64,000 bases of DNA from Edwardsiella piscicida (GTDB lineage Bacteria; Pseudomonadota; Gammaproteobacteria; Enterobacterales; Enterobacteriaceae): the NCBI RefSeq assembly GCF_001896205.1, contig NZ_MPNU01000001.1:3513107-3577106 (forward strand), in the 5' to 3' direction. Both the position numbers and the translations under genes were made by a program. Under the pieces are notes generated by a model. That model did not search any database. It saw nothing but the letters and a program-made list of their open reading frames with translations, and was not told the origin of the DNA. Shown here piece after piece: positions 46,705 through 55,697 of this stretch (position 1 is the first letter of the stretch; each line of letters opens with the position of its first letter).

Positions 46705-47904
46705 TTATTCACACGCCGGGTATTTCCCTTCCCAAACCACTTCACGGTAGTGCTTCACATCGGTGTCCCCTTCGGTGCTGATCAGCAGCACCACGGAGTC
46801 ACGGTTCAGCCCCAGCGTCTTCATAAGCTCTTCGCGGCGCGGATGGTGATGGACGGCGGCCAGAACCCCCAGGCCGACGGCGCCCGACTCGCCGGAGATA
46901 ATGCGGGCATCCTGACCCAGCGGGTTGCCCAGCACACGCATGCCCAGCGCCGCCACCTTATCCTGGCAGGAGATAAACTGGGTGGCGCAATTACGCAGCA
47001 GCGGCCAGCCCAGCGGGTTAGGTTCGCCGCAGGCCAGGCCGGCCATGATGGTGGCCATGTCGCCGCCGACGTTGACGATCTCGCCCTTCACGCCGGAGCG
47101 GAACACGCAGTCCGCCAGATCCGGCTCGACGATCACCGAGTGCAGGTTCTGCGCACCGTAGACGTCGACCAGGTAGCCCAGCACCCCGCCGGCCATGGCG
47201 CCCACGCCGGCCTGCAGGAAGACGTGGGTCGGACGGGCAATGCCCATCTGCGTCATCTGCTCTACCGCTTCATCCGCCAGCGTGGCATACCCCTGCATGA
47301 TCCAGGTTGGGATCTTGGTGTAGCCCTCCCAGGCGGTATCCTGTACCACCTCCCAGCCGCGCTCCTGCGCCGTCTTCATGGTCAGACGCACGGTGTCGTC
47401 ATAGTTCATGTCCGTGACGATGCACTCAGCACCCAGGTTACGGATATGCTCCACGCGTTCGCGCGCCGATCCCTTGGGCATGTACACCACGGCATGCTGC
47501 CCCAGCTGCTGCGCCGCCCAAGCCACGCCGCGGCCGTGGTTGCCGTCGGTGGTGGTGGCAAAGGTCATCCGCTCGGTCAGGGTGGACTTGAGCTTCTCGA
47601 AGGAGAAGTCATTGATATCCATGTGATACTTTTCGCACAGCAGGCGTGCAATGGCGTAAGCGCCCCCCAACATCTTGAAGGCGTTCAGGCCAAAGCGCTG
47701 CGACTCATCCTTCACCAGGATCTTGCCGATGCCAAACAGGTGCGACAGTTCATCCAGGGCATACAGCGGCGTTGGACGGTAGCCGGTGATTTTTTTATGA
47801 AAGGCCCGCGCTTTCTGCGCTTCTGCGCGGGAGAACAGTGGCGACGTTTCACCATTGAAGAAACGGTTTTGCGCAATATCCACCTTCAGCGAGAAAACAG
47901 ACAT
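46705..47904 (-). CDS. ygeX: 2,3-diaminopropionate ammonia-lyase YgeX
   Basis: PLP enzyme splitting 2,3-diaminopropionate to pyruvate and two ammonia. It is 399 residues. The Schiff-base lysine lies in RFGLNAFKMLGGAYA and the phosphate-binding region in ATTTDGNHGRGVAWAAQQLG. QAGVGAMAGGVLGYLVD and ISGESGAVGLGVL complete the fold-type II active site. It is E. coli YgeX-like throughout. It probably yields the carbon end-product of the pathway. It lies between ygeW (72 bases upstream, with a hairpin) and ygeY. Confidence 0.96.
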   Translation of the reverse strand: MSVFSLKVDIAQNRFFNGETSPLFSRAEAQKARAFHKKITGYRPTPLYALDELSHLFGIGKILVKDESQRFGLNAFKMLGGAYAIARLLCEKYHMDINDFSFEKLKSTLTERMTFATTTDGNHGRGVAWAAQQLGQHAVVYMPKGSARERVEHIRNLGAECIVTDMNYDDTVRLTMKTAQERGWEVVQDTAWEGYTKIPTWIMQGYATLADEAVEQMTQMGIARPTHVFLQAGVGAMAGGVLGYLVDVYGAQNLHSVIVEPDLADCVFRSGVKGEIVNVGGDMATIMAGLACGEPNPLGWPLLRNCATQFISCQDKVAALGMRVLGNPLGQDARIISGESGAVGLGVLAAVHHHPRREELMKTLGLNRDSVVLLISTEGDTDVKHYREVVWEGKYPACE

Positions 47905-47948
47905 AACCCAACCTCATCCATCGAATAAGAAATCCGCGCTGGCGGAGA

Positions 47949-47969
47949 GGCCGGCCGACTCGGCCGGCC
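47949..47969 (-). repeat. Perfect inverted repeat in the ygeW-ygeX gap
   Basis: GGCCGGCCGA (47949-47958) is the exact reverse complement of TCGGCCGGCC (47960-47969). It would fold as a very stable hairpin in the ygeW-ygeX mRNA. No U-run follows in the minus direction, so mRNA stabilisation or processing between the two genes is likelier than termination. Confidence 0.7.
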
Positions 47970-47976
47970 GACGGTG

Positions 47977-49164
47977 TTACTTAATACGCTTCTGGGCTTC
48001 CTTGAGCAGCTGCTCCAGCACCAGGCCCGGTTTGGGGAATTTACGGGCGACGATCATCGCGGCGATGATGTACGGCTTCCAGCTGGCCTCTTTATAGGTG
48101 GCGATGCGGTATTTCTCGAATACCCCTTCAGTCACCTCGCCCTCCTCACAGGAGACGCCGGAGATATCGGCCGGCAGACAGTGCATATACAGCGCTTCGC
48201 CGCCGCGGGTCAGCTTCATCATCTCTTCGGTGCAGTGCCAATCTTTATGGTTAGCGTTCTGCGCCAGGCACTGTTTCTCCAGCGCCTTCAGGCCATCGTG
48301 ATCATTGGCGCGCAGCAGCTCGGTGCGCTGCTCCATCACCTTGTAAGGCGCCCAGGACTTGGGATACACGATATCCGCATCCTTGAAGGCCTCTTCCATG
48401 GAGCTCACCTGACGGAAGCTACCGCCGGACGCCTTGGCGTTATTATGGGCGACCTCCACCACGTCCGGGATCAGGTCATAGCCCTCCGGGTGGGCCAGCG
48501 TGACGTCCATCCCGAAGCGGGTCATCAGGCCGATGATGCCCTGTGGCACGGACAGCGGCTTGCCATAGCTCGGAGAATAGGCCCAGGTCATGGCGATCTT
48601 CTTGCCCTTCAGGTTTTCCAGGCTGCCGAAGTGCTCACGCAGCCAGGCCAGATCGGCCATGGACTGCGTCGGGTGGTCGATGTCGCACTGCAGGTTGACC
48701 AGCGCCGGACGCTGCGGAAGAACGCCCTGCTCGTAGCCCTCATCCAACGCCGCGCCGACCTCACGCATGTAGGCGTTACCGGCGCCCAGGAACATATCGT
48801 CACGGATGCCGATGGCATCGGCGCAGAAGGAGATCATGTTGGCGGTTTCACGCACGGTCTCGCCGTGGGCGATTTGGGATTTACCCTCATCCAGATCCTG
48901 CTGGGCCAGACCCAGCAGGTTCAGAGCGGACGCATAGGAGAAACGGGTACGGGTCGAGTTATCGCGGAACACGGAGATACCCAGCCCGCTGTTAAAGATT
49001 TTGGTCGCGATATTTTCAGCGCGCATGGTCTTCAGCGCCTCGGCGACATCCAGCACCAGCTTCAGCTCCTCCGGACTCTGCTCCCAGGTCAGCAGAAAGT
49101 CCTTGTCATGAAGATTAGACTTGAGCGCGTTGATATCCTTGATAATTTCATTAACAGTTTTCAT
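47977..49164 (-). CDS. ygeW: Carbamoyltransferase YgeW
   Basis: A 395-residue aspartate/ornithine-carbamoyltransferase-fold enzyme. The carbamoyl-phosphate motif reads FRDNSTRTRFSYASALNLLG. The central HPTQSMADL corresponds to HPxQ, and the C-terminal loop is LYMHCLPADISG. E. coli YgeW is not an aspartate, ornithine or N-acetylornithine transferase and belongs to an uncharacterised branch. In this operon it most plausibly runs in reverse, releasing carbamoyl phosphate from a ureido-amino acid for YqeA. It is the first gene of ygeW-X-Y-hyuA-yqeA, divergent from the activator gene ygeV. Confidence 0.95.
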   Translation of the reverse strand: MKTVNEIIKDINALKSNLHDKDFLLTWEQSPEELKLVLDVAEALKTMRAENIATKIFNSGLGISVFRDNSTRTRFSYASALNLLGLAQQDLDEGKSQIAHGETVRETANMISFCADAIGIRDDMFLGAGNAYMREVGAALDEGYEQGVLPQRPALVNLQCDIDHPTQSMADLAWLREHFGSLENLKGKKIAMTWAYSPSYGKPLSVPQGIIGLMTRFGMDVTLAHPEGYDLIPDVVEVAHNNAKASGGSFRQVSSMEEAFKDADIVYPKSWAPYKVMEQRTELLRANDHDGLKALEKQCLAQNANHKDWHCTEEMMKLTRGGEALYMHCLPADISGVSCEEGEVTEGVFEKYRIATYKEASWKPYIIAAMIVARKFPKPGLVLEQLLKEAQKRIK

Positions 49165-49273
49165 CGTATGGCCCTAATGATTAAATGACTGGCTACCTGA
49201 CTAACCTGCTACGCCGCACAGGCGGTGAGAGTCCAACCTGCAAACAGTCGATAACAGCGACTGGCAATACTTA

Positions 49274-49289
49274 AACAATAACTGTGCCA
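49274..49289 (-). promoter_or_regulatory. Probable sigma54 promoter of ygeW
   Basis: The minus strand reads TGGCACAGTTATTGTT: the -24 half TGGCAC is perfect, and TTG is present at -12, but the usual GC is GT. The start would be near 49263, about 100 bases before ygeW. The imperfect -12 lowers confidence; the nearby activator gene raises it. Confidence 0.6.
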
Positions 49290-49333
49290 AATTTGTTTTC
49301 TGCAGAGGGGCCAACGGAGATCCCATAACATTG

Positions 49334-49349
49334 TGCGAGAGCCATCACA
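49334..49349 (+). promoter_or_regulatory. Regulator site copy 1 (TGCGA-GAGCCA-TCACA)
   Basis: TGCGAGAGCCATCACA lies about 70-86 bases upstream of the predicted ygeW start. It shares AGAGCCATCACA exactly with the inverted copy at 49524. It could be an upstream activator site for YgeV; its outer arms also resemble a CRP site with one mismatch. Confidence 0.55.
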
Positions 49350-49523
49350 AAATAGTGCTCATCGGCAGCGGAAAACGGCGGTTTTTATCTATTGAATGCA
49401 TATTATCAGCAGAGTAAATACGCAGAAGACCGGCCGCAGCGGGAATATTTCCGCCCCCTTTCCCCGTAATCCTCAACCCATATTGATAACGTTAAGGGTG
49501 TATCTCTCATTTTGATAATAAAG

Positions 49524-49539
49524 TGTGATGGCTCTTACA
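49524..49539 (-). promoter_or_regulatory. Regulator site copy 2, inverted (TGTGA-TGGCTC-TTACA)
   Basis: On the minus strand this reads TGTAAGAGCCATCACA, identical to copy 1 at 14 of 16 positions, including the whole AGAGCCATCACA. It stands in opposite orientation 174 bases away and nearer ygeV. Conservation of the central GAGCCA, which is free in CRP sites, argues for a dedicated regulator such as YgeV, though CRP binding is also possible. Confidence 0.55.
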
Positions 49540-49711
49540 TATTTGTCGTATCGCGGGCGAAAAGAAACGCTTCTTTATCAAACTTCAATATTGCTGAGTT
49601 AGTATCATGCGATAAAAGAACACGCTTATGGCCTAATGGAATAGGTTCTAACATCAGCCAACATACCCGTAATGCAGGGTAACTGGTTAAGTGCTAAAGA
49701 AAGGTTCAATT

Positions 49712-51496
49712 ATGACACCCGCAAACACTCAATCCGTTTTAATGCAGATCCAACCCACTATCCTGCGCTTTACCAAAATGCTCTCCAGCGTACTGCAGCT
49801 GGAGGTCGAGATCGTCGATGCCACCATGACGCGCGTCGCCGGCACCGGCCCCTACGGTAAATTCTTTGGCCGCAAGCTCAACAGCAACTCACGTCTGCTG
49901 CGCTATGTGCTCGATACCAAGCAGGAAAAGGTGGTGATCCGCTCCCGCTTCGATCCGGTCTGCGAGGGATGCAGCAGTAAGGACAACTGTAAGGAAAAGG
50001 CCTTTCTCGGGACGCCGATCCTGTTCCAGGGGAACTGCATCGGCGTTATCAGCCTGGTGGCCTTTACCCAGGAGCAGCAGGAGAGAATAAAGGATAATTT
50101 GCATGAGTTCTCCGATTATGTCCGGCATATATCCAACATATTTGTTTCTAAACTCTTGGAAAGCCAGGGCGGAAACGATGGCGCCAGCAAAATATTACTC
50201 AGCCTGATCGAGAATATGGATCAGGGCGTCTTGGTTCTGGATGAAAATAACCAGGCGCAGTTTGCCAATGCCACGGCATTAAAACAGCTGAATGCCATTA
50301 ATGAGCAAGTTATTGGTAAGACATTTAATATTCGGCCGCTGACCTATCAACAGAACTATCTCAGCGGTCATCTGCAGCATATTGTCGCTTTCGATCAGCA
50401 CCAAGAGCTGATTATCGGCCAGCTGCACGATATTCAGGACCACCAGCTATTTTTGATGGCGTTCCATCAGTCCCACTCGCCGATGAACGTCGAACTGAAC
50501 CCCGACGATCCGCGCATCGAGCACTTGGTCGGAGAGTGCCGCCCAATGCGCAACCTGAAGCGGCTGATCAGCCGCATCGCGCCCAGCCCATCGAGCGTAC
50601 TGATCGTGGGCGAGAGCGGCACCGGTAAAGAGGTGGTGGCACGCGCCATCCACCAGCTCAGCGATCGCAATAACAAGCCGTTTATCGCCATCAACTGCGC
50701 CGCCATTCCGGATCAGCTGCTGGAGAGCGAGCTGTTCGGCTACGTGAAAGGCGCCTTCACCGGCGCCTCCGCCAACGGCAAAATGGGGCTGATCCAGGCC
50801 GCCAACCACGGAACGCTGTTTCTGGACGAAATCGGCGACATGCCGCTGACCCTACAGGCCAAACTGCTGCGCGCCATCGAGTCGCGTGAGGTACAGCCCA
50901 TCGGCTCCAGCAGCCCCATCGCCGTCGATATTCGCATTATCTCCGCCACCAACCAAAACTTGGAACAGTACATCGCCGACGGTAAGTTTCGCGAAGACCT
51001 CTACTACCGCCTGAATGTGATCCCGATGGCGCTGCCGCCGCTGCGCGAGCGGCAGGGCGACATCGAGCTGCTGATCCACTACTTCCTTAACCTGCACACC
51101 AAGCGCATCGGCCTGGTCTATCCCGGCATTTCGCCGGAGGTCATGATGCTGCTCAAGCGCTACCGCTGGCCGGGCAACGTACGCGAGCTGAGTAACCTGA
51201 TGGAGTACCTGATCAACGTCGTGCCCAGCGGCGAGGTGATCGACACCGCGCTGCTGCCGCCCAACCTGATCAACGGGCAGGTCACCCTGAACTATCGGGA
51301 AGATAACAGCGCCTATCAGAGCAGCGTAGCCTGCGGCGACGATCACGGCAGCACGGCGCTGGAGGAGATGGAAAAACAGATGATCCGCGAGGCGCTGGCG
51401 CGCTACAGCAACAAGAAGCAGGCGGCGGAGGAGCTGGGCATCGGCATTGCCACCCTCTATCGCAAGATAAAGAAGTACGAGCTAACGGCCGGTTGA
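49712..51496 (+). CDS. ygeV: Sigma54-dependent transcriptional activator YgeV
   Basis: A 594-residue enhancer-binding protein. The N-terminal sensory region contains a cysteine cluster FDPVCEGCSSKDNC (residues 84, 87, 93) in a domain reaching about residue 150. A PAS-like domain follows (about 160-250: LIENMDQGVLVLDENNQAQF). The AAA+ domain (about 275-510) has Walker A GESGTGKE (300-307), the sigma54 loop GAFTGA (347-352) and Walker B LFLDEIGD. The C-terminus has a Fis-type helix-turn-helix (NKKQAAEELGIGIATLYRKIKKYEL). The ATG at 49712 has AAAGG upstream; a GTG at 49691 is also in frame. It is divergent from ygeW and probably activates the whole island. Confidence 0.95.
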   Translation: MTPANTQSVLMQIQPTILRFTKMLSSVLQLEVEIVDATMTRVAGTGPYGKFFGRKLNSNSRLLRYVLDTKQEKVVIRSRFDPVCEGCSSKDNCKEKAFLGTPILFQGNCIGVISLVAFTQEQQERIKDNLHEFSDYVRHISNIFVSKLLESQGGNDGASKILLSLIENMDQGVLVLDENNQAQFANATALKQLNAINEQVIGKTFNIRPLTYQQNYLSGHLQHIVAFDQHQELIIGQLHDIQDHQLFLMAFHQSHSPMNVELNPDDPRIEHLVGECRPMRNLKRLISRIAPSPSSVLIVGESGTGKEVVARAIHQLSDRNNKPFIAINCAAIPDQLLESELFGYVKGAFTGASANGKMGLIQAANHGTLFLDEIGDMPLTLQAKLLRAIESREVQPIGSSSPIAVDIRIISATNQNLEQYIADGKFREDLYYRLNVIPMALPPLRERQGDIELLIHYFLNLHTKRIGLVYPGISPEVMMLLKRYRWPGNVRELSNLMEYLINVVPSGEVIDTALLPPNLINGQVTLNYREDNSAYQSSVACGDDHGSTALEEMEKQMIREALARYSNKKQAAEELGIGIATLYRKIKKYELTAG

Positions 51497-51504
51497 TACG
51501 CCGC

Positions 51505-51526
51505 GCGGCCCGTTTGCCCGGGCCGC
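51505..51526. terminator. Hairpin between converging ygeV and the small membrane-protein gene
   Basis: GCGGCCCG (51505-51512) pairs with CGGGCCGC (51519-51526), 8 bases beyond the ygeV stop. It is GC-rich without a clear T-run, so termination would be weak or Rho-assisted. Confidence 0.5.
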
Positions 51527-51533
51527 CCGCCGC

Positions 51534-51863
51534 TTAGCCGTGCACCCAGAACAGCCCAAGGACAAACAGGCAAAACAGCAGCGGTAGCGCCAGCACCAGC
51601 AGCTCCGCCATTCGCTGCAGCGGGCGCAGCGCCTCCTGCGGGGTTCGCGCCAGCGCGACGGCGCCGACCAGCAGCGCCAGCAGCGAGAGCGCGCCGGCGA
51701 AGGCGGCATCGGCCAGCAGTACCGTCATCTTCCAGCCGCTGTAGGCCTGCGGCGAGATCGCCGCCTGATGCTGCCCGGTCTCCAGCCACTGCCACAGCAG
51801 CAGTACCCAGGGCATCAGCCAGGCGCCGCTACCGACCATCCAGGAAAGCCGTCGTAATACCAT
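51534..51863 (-). CDS. Small inner-membrane protein of unknown function
   Basis: A 109-residue protein with three hydrophobic segments (about 8-28, 46-68 and 86-106). It begins MVLRRLSWMVGSGAWLMPW and ends LLFCLFVLGLFWVHG. No motif is recognised. A GGGAGAACAT stretch just before the ATG is a good ribosome site, which supports a real gene. It sits between the island and ssb, at the place where E. coli has yjcB, but the sequence does not resemble YjcB as I remember it. Confidence 0.6.
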   Translation of the reverse strand: MVLRRLSWMVGSGAWLMPWVLLLWQWLETGQHQAAISPQAYSGWKMTVLLADAAFAGALSLLALLVGAVALARTPQEALRPLQRMAELLVLALPLLFCLFVLGLFWVHG

Positions 51864-51943
51864 ATGTTCTCCCTTATCCCATGACGCCCGTCTCTACGGA
51901 ACGGTTATGCTGGGTGGTGTCCGCTCTCTGGCGGCAAAAATAG

Positions 51944-51970
51944 TAAAAAGCCCCGCGCTGCGGGGCTTTA
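51944..51970 (-). terminator. Rho-independent terminator after ssb
   Basis: AAAGCCCCGC and GCGGGGCTTT form a 10-bp stem with a short loop. Followed by TTTTTACTATTTTT on the minus strand, it is a textbook terminator 22 bases beyond the ssb stop. Confidence 0.9.
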
Positions 51971-51991
51971 AGGGGGAATACCCGCGCGTTA

Positions 51992-52552
51992 TCAGAACGG
52001 GATATCGTCATCAAAGTCCATCGGCGGTTCGCTGCTCTGCGGCGCGGCCGGCTGGGCCGGCGCGGAATAGCCGCCCTGCTGTGACTGCTGACGCGGTGCC
52101 GACTGGCCACCGCTGAACGCGGCACCCTGCGACGGCTGCGGCTGCTGCGGCTGACCCCAGCCACCCTGCTGCCCCTGGTTGCCCATCGGTGCGCCGCCGC
52201 CCTGGCGACCACCCAGCATCTGCATGGAGCCGCTGATATCGACCACGACTTCCGTGGTGTAGCGATCCTGGCCGCTCTGATCCTGCCACTTACGGGTACG
52301 CAGCTGACCTTCGATGTACACCTGAGAGCCTTTGCGCAGGTACTCACCGGCGATCTCCGCCAGCTTGCCGTACAGCGCAACACGGTGCCATTCGGTGCGC
52401 TCTTTCTGCTCACCGGTCTGCTTGTCACGCCAGCTGTCAGAAGTTGCCAGCGTCAAATTGGCAACGGCGCCGCCGTTCGGCATATAGCGGACTTCCGGGT
52501 CCTGACCCAGATTCCCGATAAGAATCACTTTATTTACGCCTCTGCTGGCCAT
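51992..52552 (-). CDS. ssb: Single-stranded DNA-binding protein
   Basis: Tetrameric SSB that coats single-stranded DNA in replication, recombination and repair. It is 186 residues. The OB-fold domain (about 1-112) begins [42 protein letters not shown] long Gln/Gly/Pro-rich linker (about 115-175) follows, then the conserved partner-binding tip MDFDDDIPF. The linker is somewhat longer than in E. coli (178 residues total). It is divergent from uvrA across a 227-base gap with a LexA box. Confidence 0.98.
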   Translation of the reverse strand: MASRGVNKVILIGNLGQDPEVRYMPNGGAVANLTLATSDSWRDKQTGEQKERTEWHRVALYGKLAEIAGEYLRKGSQVYIEGQLRTRKWQDQSGQDRYTTEVVVDISGSMQMLGGRQGGGAPMGNQGQQGGWGQPQQPQPSQGAAFSGGQSAPRQQSQQGGYSAPAQPAAPQSSEPPMDFDDDIPF

Positions 52553-52689
52553 GTCGACTCTCCTGATGAAGTAAATTTATTCAGTCTAAACCGTAAATTC
52601 TAACACGCCAGCGACGCTTGAGCACTCATCATCGTTTTGTGCAGGCGTTCGAGATCCGGTTTAGGGCGCGCCACATCGGTTATCGAATA

Positions 52690-52705
52690 CTGGATATCCA
52701 TTCAG
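52690..52705. promoter_or_regulatory. LexA (SOS) box between ssb and uvrA
   Basis: CTGGATATCCATTCAG aligns with the E. coli uvrA box CTGTATATTCATTCAG, differing at two positions, one inside the CTGT half (CTGG). It is placed 75 bases before uvrA. It probably gives SOS induction of uvrA, perhaps with weaker LexA binding. Confidence 0.72.
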
Positions 52706-52779
52706 TTTCGGATATGTCATAATCATTGATCCAGCGTGTGCACGGTGAGATCGGTAACTGTTAATCCGGGAAGTAGGCA

Positions 52780-55611
52780 ATGGATAAAATAGAAATACGC
52801 GGTGCTCGCACCCATAATCTCAAGAATATCAATCTGATTATCCCCCGCGACAAACTGGTGGTCATCACCGGTCTGTCCGGATCCGGCAAATCCTCTCTGG
52901 CATTCGATACCCTGTATGCCGAAGGGCAGCGGCGCTACGTCGAATCCCTTTCTGCCTACGCCCGCCAGTTCCTGTCGCTGATGGAAAAACCGGACGTCGA
53001 CCATATCGAGGGGCTATCTCCGGCCATCTCCATCGAGCAGAAATCCACCTCCCACAATCCAAGATCCACCGTGGGAACCATCACTGAAATTCATGACTAC
53101 CTGCGCCTGCTGTTCGCCCGCGTCGGTGAGCCGCGCTGTCCACAGCACGGCACGCCGCTGGCGGCGCAGACCGTCAGCCAGATGGTGGACAACGTTCTGG
53201 CCCAGCCGGAGGGCAAACGCCTGATGCTGCTGGCCCCGATCATCAAGGATCGCAAAGGGGAGCACAGCAAGACGCTGGAAAATCTAGCGGCGCAGGGCTA
53301 CATCCGCGCCCGGATCGACGGCGAGGTGTGCGATCTCTCCGATCCGCCGAAGCTGGAGCTGCAGAAAAAACACAGCATCGACGTGGTCGTCGATCGCTTC
53401 CGAGTGAAGGCCGATATGGCCCAGCGCCTGGCGGAGTCGTTTGAAACCACCCTGGAGCTCTCCGGCGGTAGCGCGGTGGTCGCCGATATGGACGATCCCC
53501 AGGCGGAAGAGATGCTATTTTCCGCCAACTTCGCCTGCCCGCTGTGCGGCTACAGCATGCGGGAGCTGGAGCCACGGCTGTTCTCCTTCAATAACCCGGC
53601 GGGCGCCTGCCCCACCTGCGACGGCCTCGGGGTACAGCAGTATTTCGATCCGGAGCGGGTGGTACAAAACGGCGAGCTGTCGCTGGCGGGCGGCGCCATT
53701 CGCGGCTGGGATCGCCGCAACTTCTACTATTTCCAGATGCTGCGCTCGCTGGCCGACCATTATCATTTTGATATTGAGGCACCCTTCGACTCTCTGGATG
53801 AAACGGTGCGCCACGTGGTGCTGTACGGCTCCGGCAAAGACGAGATCGAATTCAAGTACATTAACGATCGCGGCGATACCACCGTACGTCGTCACCCCTT
53901 CGAAGGGGTGCTGCACAATATGGAGCGCCGCTACAAAGAGACCGAGTCCAGCGCGGTGCGCGAGGAGCTGGCCAAATTCATCAGCAACCGTCCCTGCGCC
54001 GCCTGCGGCGGGACGCGCCTGCGTGAAGAGGCGCGCAACGTCTTCATTGAAGACACCACGCTGCCGCAGATAGCCGATCTCAGCATCGGCGCTGCGCTGC
54101 GCTTCTTCCACGGACTGGCGCTCGAGGGACAGCGCGCCAAAATCGCCGAGAAGGTGCTGAAAGAGATCGGCGAGCGCCTGCAGTTTTTGGTCAACGTCGG
54201 CCTGAACTACCTGAGTCTCTCCCGCTCCGCCGAGACCCTGTCCGGCGGCGAGGCGCAGCGCATTCGTCTGGCCAGCCAGATCGGCGCCGGGCTGGTCGGG
54301 GTGATGTACGTGCTCGATGAACCCTCCATCGGCCTGCATCAGCGCGATAACGAGCGCCTGCTCGATACGCTGATGCACCTGCGCAACCTGGGCAACACGG
54401 TGATCGTGGTCGAACACGACGAGGACGCCATCCGCGCCGCCGATCACATCATCGATATCGGCCCGGGCGCCGGGGTTCACGGCGGCGAGATCGTCGCCCA
54501 GGGTAACGTGGATCAGATCATGGCGACGCCGGGCTCCCTGACCGGACAGTACCTCAGCGGTCAACGGAAGATCGCCGTGCCCCGTCAGCGGGTCGCCGCC
54601 GATCCAACGCGGGTGCTCAAGCTGAGCGGCGCACGCGGCAATAACCTGAAAGAGGTGACCCTGACCCTGCCGGTCGGGCTGTTCACCTGCATCACCGGCG
54701 TCTCCGGCTCCGGCAAGTCCACCCTGATCAACGATACGCTGTTCCCCATCGCCCAGCGCCAGCTAAACGGCGCCACGCTGGGCGAACCGGCCCCCTACCG
54801 CAGCATCGAGGGGCTGGAGCATTTCGATAAGGTGATCGACATCGATCAGAGCCCCATCGGGCGAACCCCGCGCTCCAATCCGGCGACCTATACCGGCATC
54901 TTTACCCCGATCCGCGAGCTATTTTCCGGGGTGCCGGAGTCGCGGGCGCGCGGCTATACCCCGGGACGCTTCAGCTTTAACGTGCGCGGCGGGCGCTGTG
55001 AGGCCTGTCAGGGCGATGGAGTCATCAAGGTGGAGATGCACTTCCTGCCGGACATCTATGTGCCGTGCGACCAGTGCAAGGGCAAGCGCTACAACCGTGA
55101 AACGCTGGAGATCAAGTACAAGGGCAAAAGCATCCACGAGGTGCTGGAAATGACCATTGAGGAGGCGCGCAGCTTTTTTGACGCCGTTCCTGCGCTGGCG
55201 CGTAAGCTGCAGACCCTGATGGACGTCGGCCTGGGCTATATTCGCCTAGGGCAGTCGGCCACCACCCTCTCCGGCGGCGAGGCTCAGCGGGTCAAACTCT
55301 CACGCGAGCTCTCCAAACGCGGCACCGGACAAACGCTGTATATCCTGGATGAACCGACCACCGGTCTGCACTTTGCCGACATTCAGCAGCTGCTGGCGGT
55401 ACTGCACCAGCTGCGCGATCAGGGCAATACCATCGTGGTTATCGAGCACAATCTGGACGTGATCAAAACGGCGGACTGGATCGTGGATCTGGGGCCGGAA
55501 GGCGGCAGCGGCGGCGGCGAGATCTTGGTCGCCGGCACGCCGGAAACCGTCGCCCGCTGTGAAGCCTCCCATACGGCCCGCTTCCTGCGTCCGATCCTGG
55601 ACAATGCCTAA
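52780..55611 (+). CDS. uvrA: Excinuclease ABC subunit A
   Basis: Damage-recognition ATPase of nucleotide excision repair. It is 943 residues (E. coli 940). It has two ABC ATPase modules, with Walker A loops [10 protein letters not shown] (near residue 31) and [10 protein letters not shown] (near 640), and ABC signatures [12 protein letters not shown] and [12 protein letters not shown]. Zinc modules are [23 protein letters not shown] and [20 protein letters not shown]. The ATG at 52780 follows CGGGAAGTAGGCA. A LexA box lies upstream. Confidence 0.99.
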   Translation: MDKIEIRGARTHNLKNINLIIPRDKLVVITGLSGSGKSSLAFDTLYAEGQRRYVESLSAYARQFLSLMEKPDVDHIEGLSPAISIEQKSTSHNPRSTVGTITEIHDYLRLLFARVGEPRCPQHGTPLAAQTVSQMVDNVLAQPEGKRLMLLAPIIKDRKGEHSKTLENLAAQGYIRARIDGEVCDLSDPPKLELQKKHSIDVVVDRFRVKADMAQRLAESFETTLELSGGSAVVADMDDPQAEEMLFSANFACPLCGYSMRELEPRLFSFNNPAGACPTCDGLGVQQYFDPERVVQNGELSLAGGAIRGWDRRNFYYFQMLRSLADHYHFDIEAPFDSLDETVRHVVLYGSGKDEIEFKYINDRGDTTVRRHPFEGVLHNMERRYKETESSAVREELAKFISNRPCAACGGTRLREEARNVFIEDTTLPQIADLSIGAALRFFHGLALEGQRAKIAEKVLKEIGERLQFLVNVGLNYLSLSRSAETLSGGEAQRIRLASQIGAGLVGVMYVLDEPSIGLHQRDNERLLDTLMHLRNLGNTVIVVEHDEDAIRAADHIIDIGPGAGVHGGEIVAQGNVDQIMATPGSLTGQYLSGQRKIAVPRQRVAADPTRVLKLSGARGNNLKEVTLTLPVGLFTCITGVSGSGKSTLINDTLFPIAQRQLNGATLGEPAPYRSIEGLEHFDKVIDIDQSPIGRTPRSNPATYTGIFTPIRELFSGVPESRARGYTPGRFSFNVRGGRCEACQGDGVIKVEMHFLPDIYVPCDQCKGKRYNRETLEIKYKGKSIHEVLEMTIEEARSFFDAVPALARKLQTLMDVGLGYIRLGQSATTLSGGEAQRVKLSRELSKRGTGQTLYILDEPTTGLHFADIQQLLAVLHQLRDQGNTIVVIEHNLDVIKTADWIVDLGPEGGSGGGEILVAGTPETVARCEASHTARFLRPILDNA

Positions 55612-55697
55612 GGGAACCTGACGGCGTGGAAAAACACGCCGTCATCCGCCCCTACGCCGGATGCCACGCACCGGCGATAGGTGCGCCGACGGAGGGG

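Larger units (their letters stand above)
49165..49711. other. Divergent ygeW-ygeV control region
   Basis: About 547 bases without a gene, AT-rich compared with its surroundings. It holds a sigma54-like element for ygeW and an inverted pair of 16-bp sites (both listed). Several TTGAT/TTGATAA segments (near 49481 and 49511) could be FNR or ArcA half-sites, but none is complete. Confidence 0.6.

Noticed and set aside
49619..49650. TGGCCTAATGG as a sigma54 promoter for ygeV
   Set aside because: No GC doublet occurs at the required distance downstream of GG, so the -12 half is absent.
28000..51600. Mobile genomic island borders
   Set aside because: I looked for integrase, transposase, flanking direct repeats and tRNA ends around the purine block and saw none, and base composition matches the surroundings.
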